DNA of 10,340 nt from an uncultured Christensenella sp. (GCA_949291975.1 CASEYA010000126.1:1-10340); one strand, 5' to 3'; positions 1 to 7,511 are shown, counted from the stretch's first letter. Program-made: numbers and translations. The notes: generated by a model not told the origin, from the sequence alone.

Positions 1-403
1 AAAAAGAATCTTGATAACGGTCTATTTCACTGCAAACAACACCTTGTTCAGTTTTGATTTCTTCATCAAGAAAAATTCCATTAAAGAAACAATCACTCAA
101 AATATCAAAAAGTTTTTCAGTATCCTCTGTTCTAACTAAACTGTAATATGCTGTTCTTGAAAAACTTGTAAAAGCATTTCCACCCGCACCCAAAGAGTCT
201 AAATCAAGATTAACTTTGAAAGAAGACCTGTTTTTTGTGCTTTTGAAAAACATATGCTCATAGAAATGAGCAATTCCCTCTTTATTTTTTAAATCATAGC
301 CTGAGCCCGAAGCCACAAAGAATGAAACGCTTTCAACCTTTCTGTCTGGCATATATTCACACACAACACGCAAACCAGATGGATATGTTTTTAATTTTTG
401 CAT
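1..403 (-). CDS. mlpA: M16 family zinc peptidase, MlpA/YmxG-type (N-terminal part, cut by window edge)
   Basis: The first 134 residues of a metallopeptidase related to mitochondrial processing peptidase beta and Bacillus MlpA; the rest lies beyond base 1. The inverted zinc motif is visible as HFYEH at residues 46-50 (zinc ligands H46 and H50, catalytic E49). The third ligand is E126, 76 residues after H50, with the usual helper E119 in TEQGVVCSE. The conserved GGNAFTS segment (74-80) is also present, so the catalytic half looks intact. The ATG at 401-403 follows a GGGGG Shine-Dalgarno tract seven bases upstream. The gene follows a YlxY-type gene and pnp, matching B. subtilis pnpA-ylxY-mlpA, which supports the symbol, but it has its own promoter here. 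Known relatives are soluble peptidases; B. subtilis MlpA has been linked to control of extracellular protease production. The substrate in this organism is unknown. Confidence 0.9.
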   Translation of the reverse strand, partial: MQKLKTYPSGLRVVCEYMPDRKVESVSFFVASGSGYDLKNKEGIAHFYEHMFFKSTKNRSSFKVNLDLDSLGAGGNAFTSFSRTAYYSLVRTEDTEKLFDILSDCFFNGIFLDEEIKTEQGVVCSEIDRYQDSF

Positions 404-433
404 AAAATTCCCCCAAATATAGTCTATAAATTG

Positions 434-462
434 ATTATATCAATTTAATTTTAAAAAATCAA
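434..462 (-). promoter_or_regulatory. Sigma-A-type promoter of the M16 peptidase gene (extended -10)
   Basis: On the minus strand the -35 is TTGATT (457-462), the spacer is 17 bases, and the -10 is a perfect TATAAT (434-439) preceded by TGA, which makes an extended -10. Transcription would start near 427, giving a leader of about 24 bases that contains the GGGGG ribosome-binding tract. A short dyad TTGAT-TAT-ATCAA (431-443) covers the -10 element and could be an operator, but in such AT-rich DNA it may be chance. Confidence 0.75.
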
Positions 463-508
463 TCAAATATTAATGTAAAATGCTAAAAATTTAATTTTGT
501 TTTTGCTT

Positions 509-1231
509 TTATACTTCAATTTTCTCAATGTTTTTTGAAACAGGAACAATTTCAAAACCTTGGCTTTTAATGCTTGAAATAATTTCACTTAAAGCTTGCA
601 CTGTTGCCTCGGTTGGATGCATTAAAATTAAATCACCATTTTTTAAATTTGTTGTTGCTCTTTTTACAATTAAACTTGCGTCATGGTCTCTCCAATCAAT
701 TGTATCTTTGCTCCACATGATTGTCTTATAATTTAAACTTTCTGCAACATCAAGAGTTATGCTTGAATACGCACCAGAAGGTGGAGCAAACAAATTCATC
801 TCTACCCCAACCAGTTCTTTTATTAAATTGTGATTATTAAGAATTTCACTTTTATTTTGTGCATAGTCCAGTTTATCTTGGTCCTTGTGGAAAAAACCAT
901 GATTGCCAATTTCGTGTCCTGCGTCTTTTATAGACTGCAAAAGTTCATTATTTTTGCTTGCCCAAGTTCCTCCAACAAAAAATGTTGCTTGAGTGTTAGT
1001 TTGCGAAAAAATTTCAAGCATTTGCTCTAAATATTCATTCCCCCAATAGACATTAACCATAAGGGATACATATGGCATATCGGGGTTTCCTGAATAATAA
1101 ACTCTTGTTTCAGTTTGAGATACCGTTTTGCTTGAAGGCAAAATTGTGAAAACAGAAACTATAACTAACACAAAAATTATAACCAAATTGCTTAAAAGTG
1201 AAACAACTTTTATTTTTTTATTTTTTTCCAT
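509..1231 (-). CDS. ylxY: YlxY-type polysaccharide deacetylase-like membrane protein with degenerate active site
   Basis: A 240-residue NodB-fold protein. Residues 9-31 form one hydrophobic segment after a Lys-rich start, so it is probably a membrane anchor with the domain (about 54-235) outside the cell. Retained NodB features are ATFFVGG (82-88), the HxxxH metal pair H111/H115 in GNHGFFH, DTIDW (176-180) and LMHP with H205. The first motif, normally TFDDG with the catalytic base and a metal-binding Asp, reads MVNVYWG (58-64) with no Asp. The third motif, normally RPPYG, reads APPSG (149-153) without Arg. Deacetylase activity is therefore doubtful. Position between pnp and the M16 gene matches B. 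subtilis ylxY, a family I recall as largely limited to spore formers. I chose the ATG at 1229-1231 because the preceding 19 codons back to a TTG at 1288 look non-coding. Neither start has a good Shine-Dalgarno. A weak promoter candidate, TTAATT-17-TATATT, lies at 1274-1302. Confidence 0.85.
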   Translation of the reverse strand: MEKNKKIKVVSLLSNLVIIFVLVIVSVFTILPSSKTVSQTETRVYYSGNPDMPYVSLMVNVYWGNEYLEQMLEIFSQTNTQATFFVGGTWASKNNELLQSIKDAGHEIGNHGFFHKDQDKLDYAQNKSEILNNHNLIKELVGVEMNLFAPPSGAYSSITLDVAESLNYKTIMWSKDTIDWRDHDASLIVKRATTNLKNGDLILMHPTEATVQALSEIISSIKSQGFEIVPVSKNIEKIEV

Positions 1232-1374
1232 AATATATTTTATGAAAATAAAAAATGATATATGAAAAATAAAAATATAATCAAACAAACACTAAAAATT
1301 AAGCATTTTTTATAAAATTTACATTTTTTACCAGTTTTTTCATGATTTTTTACGTTTTTATTTATAATTTTTTG

Positions 1375-1409
1375 CAAAATAAAAAGAATATGTTTGCCAC
1401 ATACTCTTT
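1375..1409 (-). terminator. Intrinsic terminator after pnp
   Basis: Read on the minus strand, AAAGAGTATGT (1399-1409) pairs with ACATATTCTTT (1383-1393) to give an 11-bp stem with one G-U pair and the 5-base loop GGCAA. A UUUUUAUUUU tract follows, overlapping the end of the stem. It begins about 8 bases after the pnp stop codon and separates rpsO-pnp from the ylxY-type gene. Confidence 0.8.
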
Positions 1410-1416
1410 CTAAATT

Positions 1417-3498
1417 TTATTTTATTACATCAAGAAGTTTTAAATCAATTCTGCCTTTATCATCAACAGATAGCACTTCTATTTTTACCTTATCTCCAAC
1501 ATGAACAAAATCTTCCACTTTATCAGCACGCTGTTTTGAGAGTTTTGATATGTGAATCATTCCCTCTTTGTTAAACGCAAATTCAACAAACGCACCAAAA
1601 CTTGCAATTTTTATAACCGTGCCTTCAAACTGTTGCCCTGCCTGTGTTGGTGTAACAATTTCAAGAATAATTTGTTTTGCTCGCTCACACATATCTTTAT
1701 CTTGACTTGCAATGGTGGTTTTTCCGTCATCTTCAATATCAATTTTTACACCAGTTTCTGCAATAATTTTATTTATAGTCTTTCCATTTTTGCCAACCAC
1801 ATCACCAATTTTTTCGGCATCTATATTAAAACTTATTATCTTTGGAGCATATTTAGAAATTTCTTCTCTTGGTCTATCAATTGCAGTGAGCATTTTATCT
1901 AGAATATATCTTCTGCCCTCTTTTGCTTGCATTAACGCATGTGATAGAATTTCTTTATCAATGCCTTTAATTTTGATATCCATTTGAATGGCAGTTATTC
2001 CATCGGGTGTTCCTGCAACTTTAAAATCCATGTCACCAAAAAAATCTTCTTCACCTTGAATATCGCTTAGCACAACAACCTTTTTGCTTTTTTCATCCTT
2101 CATAAGCCCCATAGCAATTCCACTAACTGGCGAACGAATTGGCACACCTGCATCCATAAGTGCAAGACAGGTTGCACAAACACTTGCTTGACTTGTTGAG
2201 CCATTACTGCTTAAAACTTCGGTTACCGTTCTTATTGCATAAGGAAATTCTTCTTCATTTGGTAAAATTGGCTGAACAGCTCTTTCAGCAAGTGCACCAT
2301 GTCCAATTTCTCGGCGCCCCGGCGCTTTTAGTGCACGAACTTCTCCGCTTGCATATGGTGGCATATTGTAGTGATTCATATATCTTTTTTGAACTTCGTC
2401 ATCAATGCCGTCAAGTTGCTGCGCATCACTAAACATTCCAAGGGTAACTGTTGCCAAAGCCTGTGTTTTTCCACGGGTGAACACAGCACTTCCATGAACC
2501 CGAGGCAAAAGACCAACCTCACTCCAAATTGGACGAATTTGGTCATAGGCTCTGCCGTCAATTCTCCTGCCTTTGTTAAGTGTGTTATCTCGCACCACTT
2601 TTTTTGTTACTTGTCCGACAACATTTGCAATGAATGCTTCTTGGTCGGGCAAAACATCTTTAAAATGCTCACGAACTTCTTCTAAAACATTAGAACAATT
2701 TTCAATTCTTTTTTCATTTTCTGTTTCTTCGAGTGCTTTTTGTAAAAGTGGCAAAGCATATTCTTCAATTTCTGCTTGTATTTTATCAAAAGAGTGGTCT
2801 TCTTCAACTTTTATCTTTTCTTTTCCAATCTCTTTTGCTATTTTTTCTTGAAATTTAACCTGTTTTTTTATTTCATCATGAGCAAACAAAATTGCTTCTA
2901 TCATCTTTTCTTCGCTGACTTCATCAGCACCCGCTTCCACCATGACAATTGCATCTTTGGTTCCGCTAACAGTTAAATGTAAAGAACTTTCCTCACGCTG
3001 TTTAGCATCTGGGTTTATTATCAATTTATCATCAACAAGTCCAACAACAACACTGCCTGTTGGTCCCATGAATGGTGCTTTTGATATTGATAGTGCAATT
3101 GAACTTGCCAGCATTGCAAGTGGCTCGGGAGAAACATCTGGGTCAACAGATAACACTGTTGCAACAACAGTTATATCGTTATGAAAATTTTTTGGAAAAA
3201 GAGGTCTTAAAGGTCGGTCAATCAGTCTTGACACCAAAATGGAACTATCTGTTCTGCCCTCACGCCTTTTATATCCACCCGGAATTTTTCCAACTGCATA
3301 TAGTTTTTCTTCATAATCAACTGAAAGAGGTAAAAAGTCAACACCATCACGAACTTTGTCCGCCACGTTGACATTACACATAACAACAGTATCTCCACAT
3401 TTTAGAACGCAACTGCCATCACTAAGTCCAGCATATTTGCCAATATTAACACTTAAATTTCTTCCAGCGATTTTTGTTTCATATATCTTGTGTTCCAT
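1417..3498 (-). CDS. pnp: Polyribonucleotide nucleotidyltransferase (PNPase)
   Basis: A complete 693-residue PNPase, close to the usual 700. It degrades RNA 3'-to-5' with phosphate, releasing nucleoside diphosphates, and can run in reverse; it acts in the cytoplasm as a trimer. Domains in order: first RNase PH domain (about 10-140), linking helical domain (about 210-300), catalytic second RNase PH domain (about 310-540), KH domain (about 557-615, GxxG loop GKNG at 569-572) and S1 domain (about 622-690). The phosphate-binding SNGSTSQAS (431-439) is present, as are the metal-site aspartates D485 and D491 in DFFGDMD. APGRREIGHGALAERA (392-407) is also typical. The ATG at 3496-3498 has an AGGATG Shine-Dalgarno eight bases upstream. 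It lies 59 bases after rpsO with a hairpin between them, and it ends at an intrinsic terminator. No anomalies seen. Confidence 0.98.
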   Translation of the reverse strand: MEHKIYETKIAGRNLSVNIGKYAGLSDGSCVLKCGDTVVMCNVNVADKVRDGVDFLPLSVDYEEKLYAVGKIPGGYKRREGRTDSSILVSRLIDRPLRPLFPKNFHNDITVVATVLSVDPDVSPEPLAMLASSIALSISKAPFMGPTGSVVVGLVDDKLIINPDAKQREESSLHLTVSGTKDAIVMVEAGADEVSEEKMIEAILFAHDEIKKQVKFQEKIAKEIGKEKIKVEEDHSFDKIQAEIEEYALPLLQKALEETENEKRIENCSNVLEEVREHFKDVLPDQEAFIANVVGQVTKKVVRDNTLNKGRRIDGRAYDQIRPIWSEVGLLPRVHGSAVFTRGKTQALATVTLGMFSDAQQLDGIDDEVQKRYMNHYNMPPYASGEVRALKAPGRREIGHGALAERAVQPILPNEEEFPYAIRTVTEVLSSNGSTSQASVCATCLALMDAGVPIRSPVSGIAMGLMKDEKSKKVVVLSDIQGEEDFFGDMDFKVAGTPDGITAIQMDIKIKGIDKEILSHALMQAKEGRRYILDKMLTAIDRPREEISKYAPKIISFNIDAEKIGDVVGKNGKTINKIIAETGVKIDIEDDGKTTIASQDKDMCERAKQIILEIVTPTQAGQQFEGTVIKIASFGAFVEFAFNKEGMIHISKLSKQRADKVEDFVHVGDKVKIEVLSVDDKGRIDLKLLDVIK

Positions 3499-3518
3499 AA
3501 ATTACATCCTTTTAATAC

Positions 3519-3548
3519 AAATAAAGCGAAGATAACTTTTATCTTCGC
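3519..3548 (-). terminator. rpsO-pnp intercistronic hairpin (attenuator or processing site)
   Basis: Read on the minus strand, GCGAAGATAA (3539-3548) and TTATCTTCGC (3526-3535) form a perfect 10-bp stem with the loop AAG. It starts 9 bases after the rpsO stop codon. The tail is U-rich but broken (UUUAUUUGU), so termination would probably be partial, letting some transcripts reach pnp. In E. coli the same interval holds a terminator and the RNase III site used in pnp autoregulation; a similar role here is inference. The pnp ribosome-binding site lies 16 bases further on and is not within the stem. Confidence 0.75.
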
Positions 3549-3557
3549 CAATTTTGA

Positions 3558-3812
3558 TTATCTTATTTCAAGTTTTTCTTTCAAAGCACGATATTTTTCA
3601 AGATCAGTCTTTTCAAGATAACGAAGAAGTCGTTTTCTTTGTCCAACCATTTTCAAAAGTCCACGACGAGTGTGGTTGTCTTTTGGATGTGTCTTTAAGT
3701 GCTCAGTCAGATGTTTTATTCTCTCTGTCAAGAGAGCAACTTGAACTTCTGTTGAACCAGTGTCGCCTTCTTTTCTTTGAAATTCTTTGATAATTTCACT
3801 CTTTGCTTTCAT
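3558..3812 (-). CDS. rpsO: 30S ribosomal protein S15
   Basis: An 84-residue S15, which binds the three-way junction of 16S rRNA early in assembly of the 30S platform. The family pattern is clear from end to end: GDTGSTEVQ (16-24), [13 protein letters not shown] (27-39), [10 protein letters not shown] (44-53) and the closing [13 protein letters not shown]. It is about four residues shorter than the usual 88-89, and the loss is at the N-terminus: the residues normally before the KxEIIKEF helix are reduced. The ATG at 3810-3812 is the only reasonable start, because an in-frame stop lies two codons upstream and AGGAG sits eight bases before it. Its own promoter and a structured leader lie upstream; pnp follows, the common bacterial arrangement. 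Confidence 0.98.
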   Translation of the reverse strand: MKAKSEIIKEFQRKEGDTGSTEVQVALLTERIKHLTEHLKTHPKDNHTRRGLLKMVGQRKRLLRYLEKTDLEKYRALKEKLEIR

Positions 3813-3850
3813 TCTTTATACTCCTTTTTCGCAAAATATGATTGCCTAAA

Positions 3851-3888
3851 CTCAAAGATTAAGGTGGAGTTATTCCAAAATCTGTGAG
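3851..3888 (-). promoter_or_regulatory. Stem-loop in the rpsO leader, candidate S15 autoregulatory element
   Basis: In the predicted rpsO transcript a single interrupted stem can form. Outermost, CTCA pairs with TGAG. Then, after a C/T mismatch, AGATT pairs with AATCT. After an internal loop (T against CCTT), TGGA pairs with TCCA and closes the loop ATAAC. That is 13 base pairs in 38 bases, beginning close to the predicted transcript start and ending 26 bases before the AGGAG site. Many bacteria regulate rpsO by S15 binding to its own leader, with lineage-specific structures. That this is such an element is inference from position and pairing only; I do not recognise a known class. Confidence 0.4.
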
Positions 3889-3901
3889 AAAGGTATAATT
3901 A

Positions 3902-3930
3902 AATTTACCATAATTTAGTAATTTTGTAAA
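3902..3930 (-). promoter_or_regulatory. rpsO promoter (extended -10)
   Basis: On the minus strand, -35 TTTACA (3925-3930), 17-base spacer, -10 TAAATT (3902-3907) preceded by TGG, so an extended -10. The predicted start near 3895 leaves a leader of about 83 bases before rpsO. The promoter begins only four bases after the stop codon of the HemZ-like gene, and no terminator is visible there, so read-through from the recJ operon may add to rpsO transcription. Confidence 0.6.
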
Positions 3931-3934
3931 GAGT

Positions 3935-5110
3935 TTATGCAAAAAATTTATCTTTTTTTGCCAGTAATTCATCAATACCAAAAACATAAAGTGAAATATC
4001 ATATGGATTTTTCATAAATGCTTTTTTATTACCAATATTATGAACCAAAACGCTTTGAGATTGCGTTCCACATCCAATTGTGGTTGAAACACGCTCCATT
4101 TTGTCTTTTATAAACCCACACCCCATGCCTTCAACTGTCCAACCAACATTTTCAAAGCAACCGTTTTCAACTTCGCTACATTTTATAAAATATGGTTTAA
4201 AACCCTTTTCAAGCATATATTTATTCGCAAAATCTAAAAGTTGCCTTTGTTTTTTAACATGCTCTGCGTTAATTATATCTGGCTCGATAATGTTTGGACA
4301 ATGAACAGCAAAAAGGTCAATGTTTGAAGCACCAAGTTCAGTGGAAAGTTTTAAATTTCTTGCCAGTTGCAATTCCTTTTCATCCTGCAAACCAACAACA
4401 AGTTCAAAACTTGTTTCAAAGCCATAGCCGATGATTAACTTATATGCATTATAAAAATCTTTAAACTCAAAACGCCTGCCCAATTTTCGCAAAGTAATGG
4501 TATTAAAAGTCAGTGCATTTATGATTATTCTTGAAACATTATATTTCTTTAAAATTTGTAATTTTTGCTCTGTTACAAATGCTGGCGCACCCAGTTCAAC
4601 TGTGATTTTGCTTAATTGATAACTTACCATTTTAAGCAAATTTTCTATTTCATCCTCATCAAGCGCAAGCAGATTTCCAGTAAAACAGATGTTATTTACC
4701 ATATAATATTTGTTTTCAATAATTTGCTTTGCTTGATTTAGTTCTTTATAAAGCGCATCAATAAAATATGGATATATATCTTTATTCTTGGTTTTGTCAT
4801 ACATCACATTTGTGCAATTAAAGCAACGCCAAGCACAAAATGGAATGTTTATCACAAGATTAACTTCTTGGTCATTGTGAACAAGTGCGAGTTCATGAAG
4901 AATTGCTTCTTTTAACAGTTCTGCCTTATTCCTATCCATATAGACATGAAAATGCAAATAATTAACAAGCTTTTCAATGGGAATATCTTGTTCTTGCATC
5001 AATTTTTTTATTGCTGGCACAGGGTATTCTAAACGAAAAGTCTCTGTCCATGGAAGAACAGAGTAGTCTTTTGGTTTTGTCTTTGCTTTTGGAATACGAA
5101 ATCTTGCCAT
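3935..5110 (-). CDS. Divergent HemZ-like radical SAM protein
   Basis: A 391-residue protein of the coproporphyrinogen dehydrogenase-like (HemN/HemW/HemZ) radical SAM group. The iron-sulfur cluster motif CxxxCxxC is C92, C96 and C99 in IPFCAWRCFNC. HemZ-like stretches include VELGAP (171-176, where relatives have VEAGRP), NALTFNTITLRKLGRR (198-213, relatives NPQTMN..TL..IGR), ENVGW (320-324) and TTIGCGTQS (343-351). It is shorter than B. subtilis HemZ (about 500), mainly at the N-terminus. The SAM-binding GGGTPT is replaced by FTGNLL (143-148), and the aromatic residue usual before the last cluster Cys is N98, so coproporphyrinogen oxidation is doubtful. recJ ends 10 bases upstream, and this gene's AAAGGA ribosome-binding site overlaps the recJ stop codon, so the two are probably co-transcribed and coupled. 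In many Clostridia hemZ lies a few genes after recJ, which supports the family assignment. Substrate unknown. Confidence 0.75.
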   Translation of the reverse strand: MARFRIPKAKTKPKDYSVLPWTETFRLEYPVPAIKKLMQEQDIPIEKLVNYLHFHVYMDRNKAELLKEAILHELALVHNDQEVNLVINIPFCAWRCFNCTNVMYDKTKNKDIYPYFIDALYKELNQAKQIIENKYYMVNNICFTGNLLALDEDEIENLLKMVSYQLSKITVELGAPAFVTEQKLQILKKYNVSRIIINALTFNTITLRKLGRRFEFKDFYNAYKLIIGYGFETSFELVVGLQDEKELQLARNLKLSTELGASNIDLFAVHCPNIIEPDIINAEHVKKQRQLLDFANKYMLEKGFKPYFIKCSEVENGCFENVGWTVEGMGCGFIKDKMERVSTTIGCGTQSQSVLVHNIGNKKAFMKNPYDISLYVFGIDELLAKKDKFFA

Positions 5111-5120
5111 TATTTTTCCT

Positions 5121-7511
5121 TTAATATGTTTTTAAAATGAGTGATAATTTATTATAAAATTGAGATTTTTCAAGCGAACTGCTTGCACCCTTATTTACTT
5201 CGATAAAATAGTTGCTTATTGAGTTGTGAATTGTAATTATTCCAATCTGTTCAAAGGTGTTAATGCAAGCAACAAACTGAACATAGTTTATCTCTTTGTT
5301 TAATTTTTTTAGTTTGTTAAAAAAGTTAAAGTCATCAAAACCAGAAATTTTTTGCTTGTTTGCAGTTTTTATTAGATTGAAATATAGTCCAAAAGTTTTT
5401 CTGGATAAATCAATCATTCTAAACGGAGCAAATAAAAATGGTGAACTCTGTGGAAGATAAACCTCCGCTTCTGTTTTGTTGTTCAGTGTTACAATATATG
5501 CTTCATCAAGAACACTGTCAAGCAGAACAATTCGATTAAAATTGTTTAAATTATTAAAAATGCTTGGACATAAACAAAGGGTATTAAAACCATTTGAGTT
5601 TGTTAGATGCAAATACTCTGTGCAAACAATTTGATTTTTATATTTTGTTTTTTCCAGAAAATCTTTGTAGCTTTGCAAGGTATTTGCGATTACCAAAGTG
5701 CCATATAAAGAATTTTGCGAGCAGAGCAAGTCATCAAGTTTATCTTTTCTGTATGTGTTATATTTTGCGGTGTTACCATAAGAAGAAAGTGCAAGTTGCT
5801 TGATATATTCTCCACCTATTCTTTCTGCGCTTACATTTGGATAATCTGCAAGCTGTGCAAGTTTGATTATGCCTTTGCAGGTTTTAGACCCACGAAAGTT
5901 ATCAACTTGAAGTTCAACAAGTGCCTCTTTTTTTGAGTGCTGGCTTAGAAGATTATAATATTCTGGTTTATTAAAGCAAATAAGCGTTAAATTAGGCATT
6001 TGAGCCATTAAGTGTTGTGCATGATTTTTCATTGGAGAACAAACAACCTTGTCAAAAGTTATTTTAAAAAGCGGAACTGGATTCTGACAACCAAAAGGCT
6101 CTAGCCTGTTAAAACTTTCTATAAATTGCGAATTAATGTCTTTTGCATCAATATCTAAATCAAATTCTTCATATGGAACAATTTCGTTGTTTTCATACTC
6201 TTGACTTACAAGTTTTTCTACCTCTTCAACAAAACTGTCTATTTTATCTTTTTCAACAGTCATTCCCGCCGCCATGGTATGACCACCAAAAGCAAAAAGA
6301 ATATTTTCCATTTTAGATAAAATTTTGTGAACATTTATGCCAGCAACACTTCTTGAAGAACCTTTATAGAACTCTCCTTCAAGCCCCAGCAAAAATGTTG
6401 GTCTGTTGAACTCATCTGCAATTCGTGAAGCTACAATTCCCAAAATGCCAATATTCCAATTATCCTTTGCAATAACAATGGCTTTGTGATTTGCAAGATT
6501 AAGTTTTTTAATTTCTCGCAGGCAATCTTCATAGACAATGTTGCAGATGTCTTGCCTTTCAGTGTTATATTCCAACAATTCTGCAATCAATTTTTGTGCT
6601 TTTTGCCTATCTTTTTCCAAATATAAATTAAGACTGTGCTGAGCGTTTCCCATTCTGCCTGCTGCATTTATTTTTGGTGCCAGTTTAAAAGACACATCCT
6701 GACTGGTCATCTTCTTTGTGATTTTCATTTCTTTTGCAAGCATTGCCACGCCAAGCGGAAAATTTTGAAGAGGCTGATTAAGCCCAAACTTCACTATTGC
6801 TCTGTTTTCGTCCAAAAGTGGAACAATATCAGCAACAGTTGCAAACGCTGTAATTGGAAGATATTTCATTGCGGTTTCTCTGTCTGAAAGTGCTTCTACA
6901 AGTTTAAAGGCAACCCCCGTTCCACACAGTTCGTTAAATGGATATTTTTGATTTGGGCGTTTTGCGTTTATAATCAAGCAATTTGGCAAAGTTTCAGGGC
7001 AATCATGGTGGTCAGTCACAATAACATCAATGCCACGACCTTTTATATATTCGACCTCATTGACGCCTGTAATTCCACAATCAACTGTTATAATTAGATT
7101 AGGATTAAAACGAGCAATTTCCTTGTCTAGAGCCTCAATGGTTAGTCCATAGCCATCAACATATCTGTTTGGCAAAAAGGCATCAACAGTGGCACCCAGT
7201 TTTTTAAAATAGTCAAGCAAAATGTAACTGGCGCTTATTCCATCAACATCATAATCTCCAAAAATTAGAATTCTTTTCTTTTCTTGAATTGCTGTTTTTA
7301 TCTTTTTGACAACTGCATCCATATCAGCAAGTAGCATTGGATTATGTAAATCATTTAGCGAAGGGTTTAGAAATTTGTGAATTTCCTTGTCTGTTTTGAT
7401 ATTCCTTAATAACAAAAGATTTGCAACATATTCCGTTACCGAAAATTTTGTTGCAATTTCTTTTATTCTATTTTCATTTATATATGGACAAGTTAACTTT
7501 CTAAACTCCAT
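5121..7511 (-). CDS. recJ: Single-stranded-DNA-specific exonuclease RecJ
   Basis: A 796-residue 5'-to-3' single-strand DNA exonuclease of the DHH superfamily, acting in recombination and mismatch or base-excision repair. Metal-binding motifs are all present: DYDVDG (86-91), VDCGI (143-147) and DHH (167-169), then VADIVPL (226-232) and INAAGRMG (281-288). The DHHA1 part carries SSRS (385-388) and GGHTMAAGM (409-417). EPFG (471-474) leads into the OB-fold domain to about 555. Residues 560-796 form the extra C-terminal region typical of Bacillota RecJ (B. subtilis RecJ is about 786) and absent from the roughly 577-residue E. coli enzyme. It is lower in similarity and rich in Asn, Lys and Leu. 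The ATG at 7509-7511 has AAAAGG seven bases upstream. It follows secF by 37 bases, the B. subtilis and clostridial order, but a hairpin lies in the gap. Confidence 0.97.
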   Translation of the reverse strand: MEFRKLTCPYINENRIKEIATKFSVTEYVANLLLLRNIKTDKEIHKFLNPSLNDLHNPMLLADMDAVVKKIKTAIQEKKRILIFGDYDVDGISASYILLDYFKKLGATVDAFLPNRYVDGYGLTIEALDKEIARFNPNLIITVDCGITGVNEVEYIKGRGIDVIVTDHHDCPETLPNCLIINAKRPNQKYPFNELCGTGVAFKLVEALSDRETAMKYLPITAFATVADIVPLLDENRAIVKFGLNQPLQNFPLGVAMLAKEMKITKKMTSQDVSFKLAPKINAAGRMGNAQHSLNLYLEKDRQKAQKLIAELLEYNTERQDICNIVYEDCLREIKKLNLANHKAIVIAKDNWNIGILGIVASRIADEFNRPTFLLGLEGEFYKGSSRSVAGINVHKILSKMENILFAFGGHTMAAGMTVEKDKIDSFVEEVEKLVSQEYENNEIVPYEEFDLDIDAKDINSQFIESFNRLEPFGCQNPVPLFKITFDKVVCSPMKNHAQHLMAQMPNLTLICFNKPEYYNLLSQHSKKEALVELQVDNFRGSKTCKGIIKLAQLADYPNVSAERIGGEYIKQLALSSYGNTAKYNTYRKDKLDDLLCSQNSLYGTLVIANTLQSYKDFLEKTKYKNQIVCTEYLHLTNSNGFNTLCLCPSIFNNLNNFNRIVLLDSVLDEAYIVTLNNKTEAEVYLPQSSPFLFAPFRMIDLSRKTFGLYFNLIKTANKQKISGFDDFNFFNKLKKLNKEINYVQFVACINTFEQIGIITIHNSISNYFIEVNKGASSSLEKSQFYNKLSLILKTY

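Noticed and set aside
482..508. Possible hairpin (GCAAAAA with TTTTTAGC) just after the ylxY-type stop codon
   Set aside because: It has a bulge, only A-T pairs apart from two, and a 10-base loop; too weak to call a terminator in DNA this AT-rich.
1232..1288. In-frame upstream extension of the ylxY-type gene to a TTG codon at 1286-1288
   Set aside because: The 19 extra codons are AT-rich, mostly Phe and Ile, have no ribosome-binding site, and would place residues before what is otherwise a typical Lys-rich start of a membrane anchor.
1552..3371. Several plus-strand open frames of 60-116 codons opposite pnp
   Set aside because: They are antisense shadows of a complete, highly conserved pnp frame, with no ribosome-binding sites or recognisable protein features.
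3935..5110. Radical SAM gene as a peptide maturase (ScfB-like) serving a peptide in this window
   Set aside because: It lacks the SPASM-type C-terminal cysteines, its similarity is to HemZ, and no small Cys-rich precursor is encoded nearby in the window.
5594..6887. Plus-strand open frames opposite recJ
   Set aside because: Fully explained as antisense of recJ; no start signals or conserved motifs.
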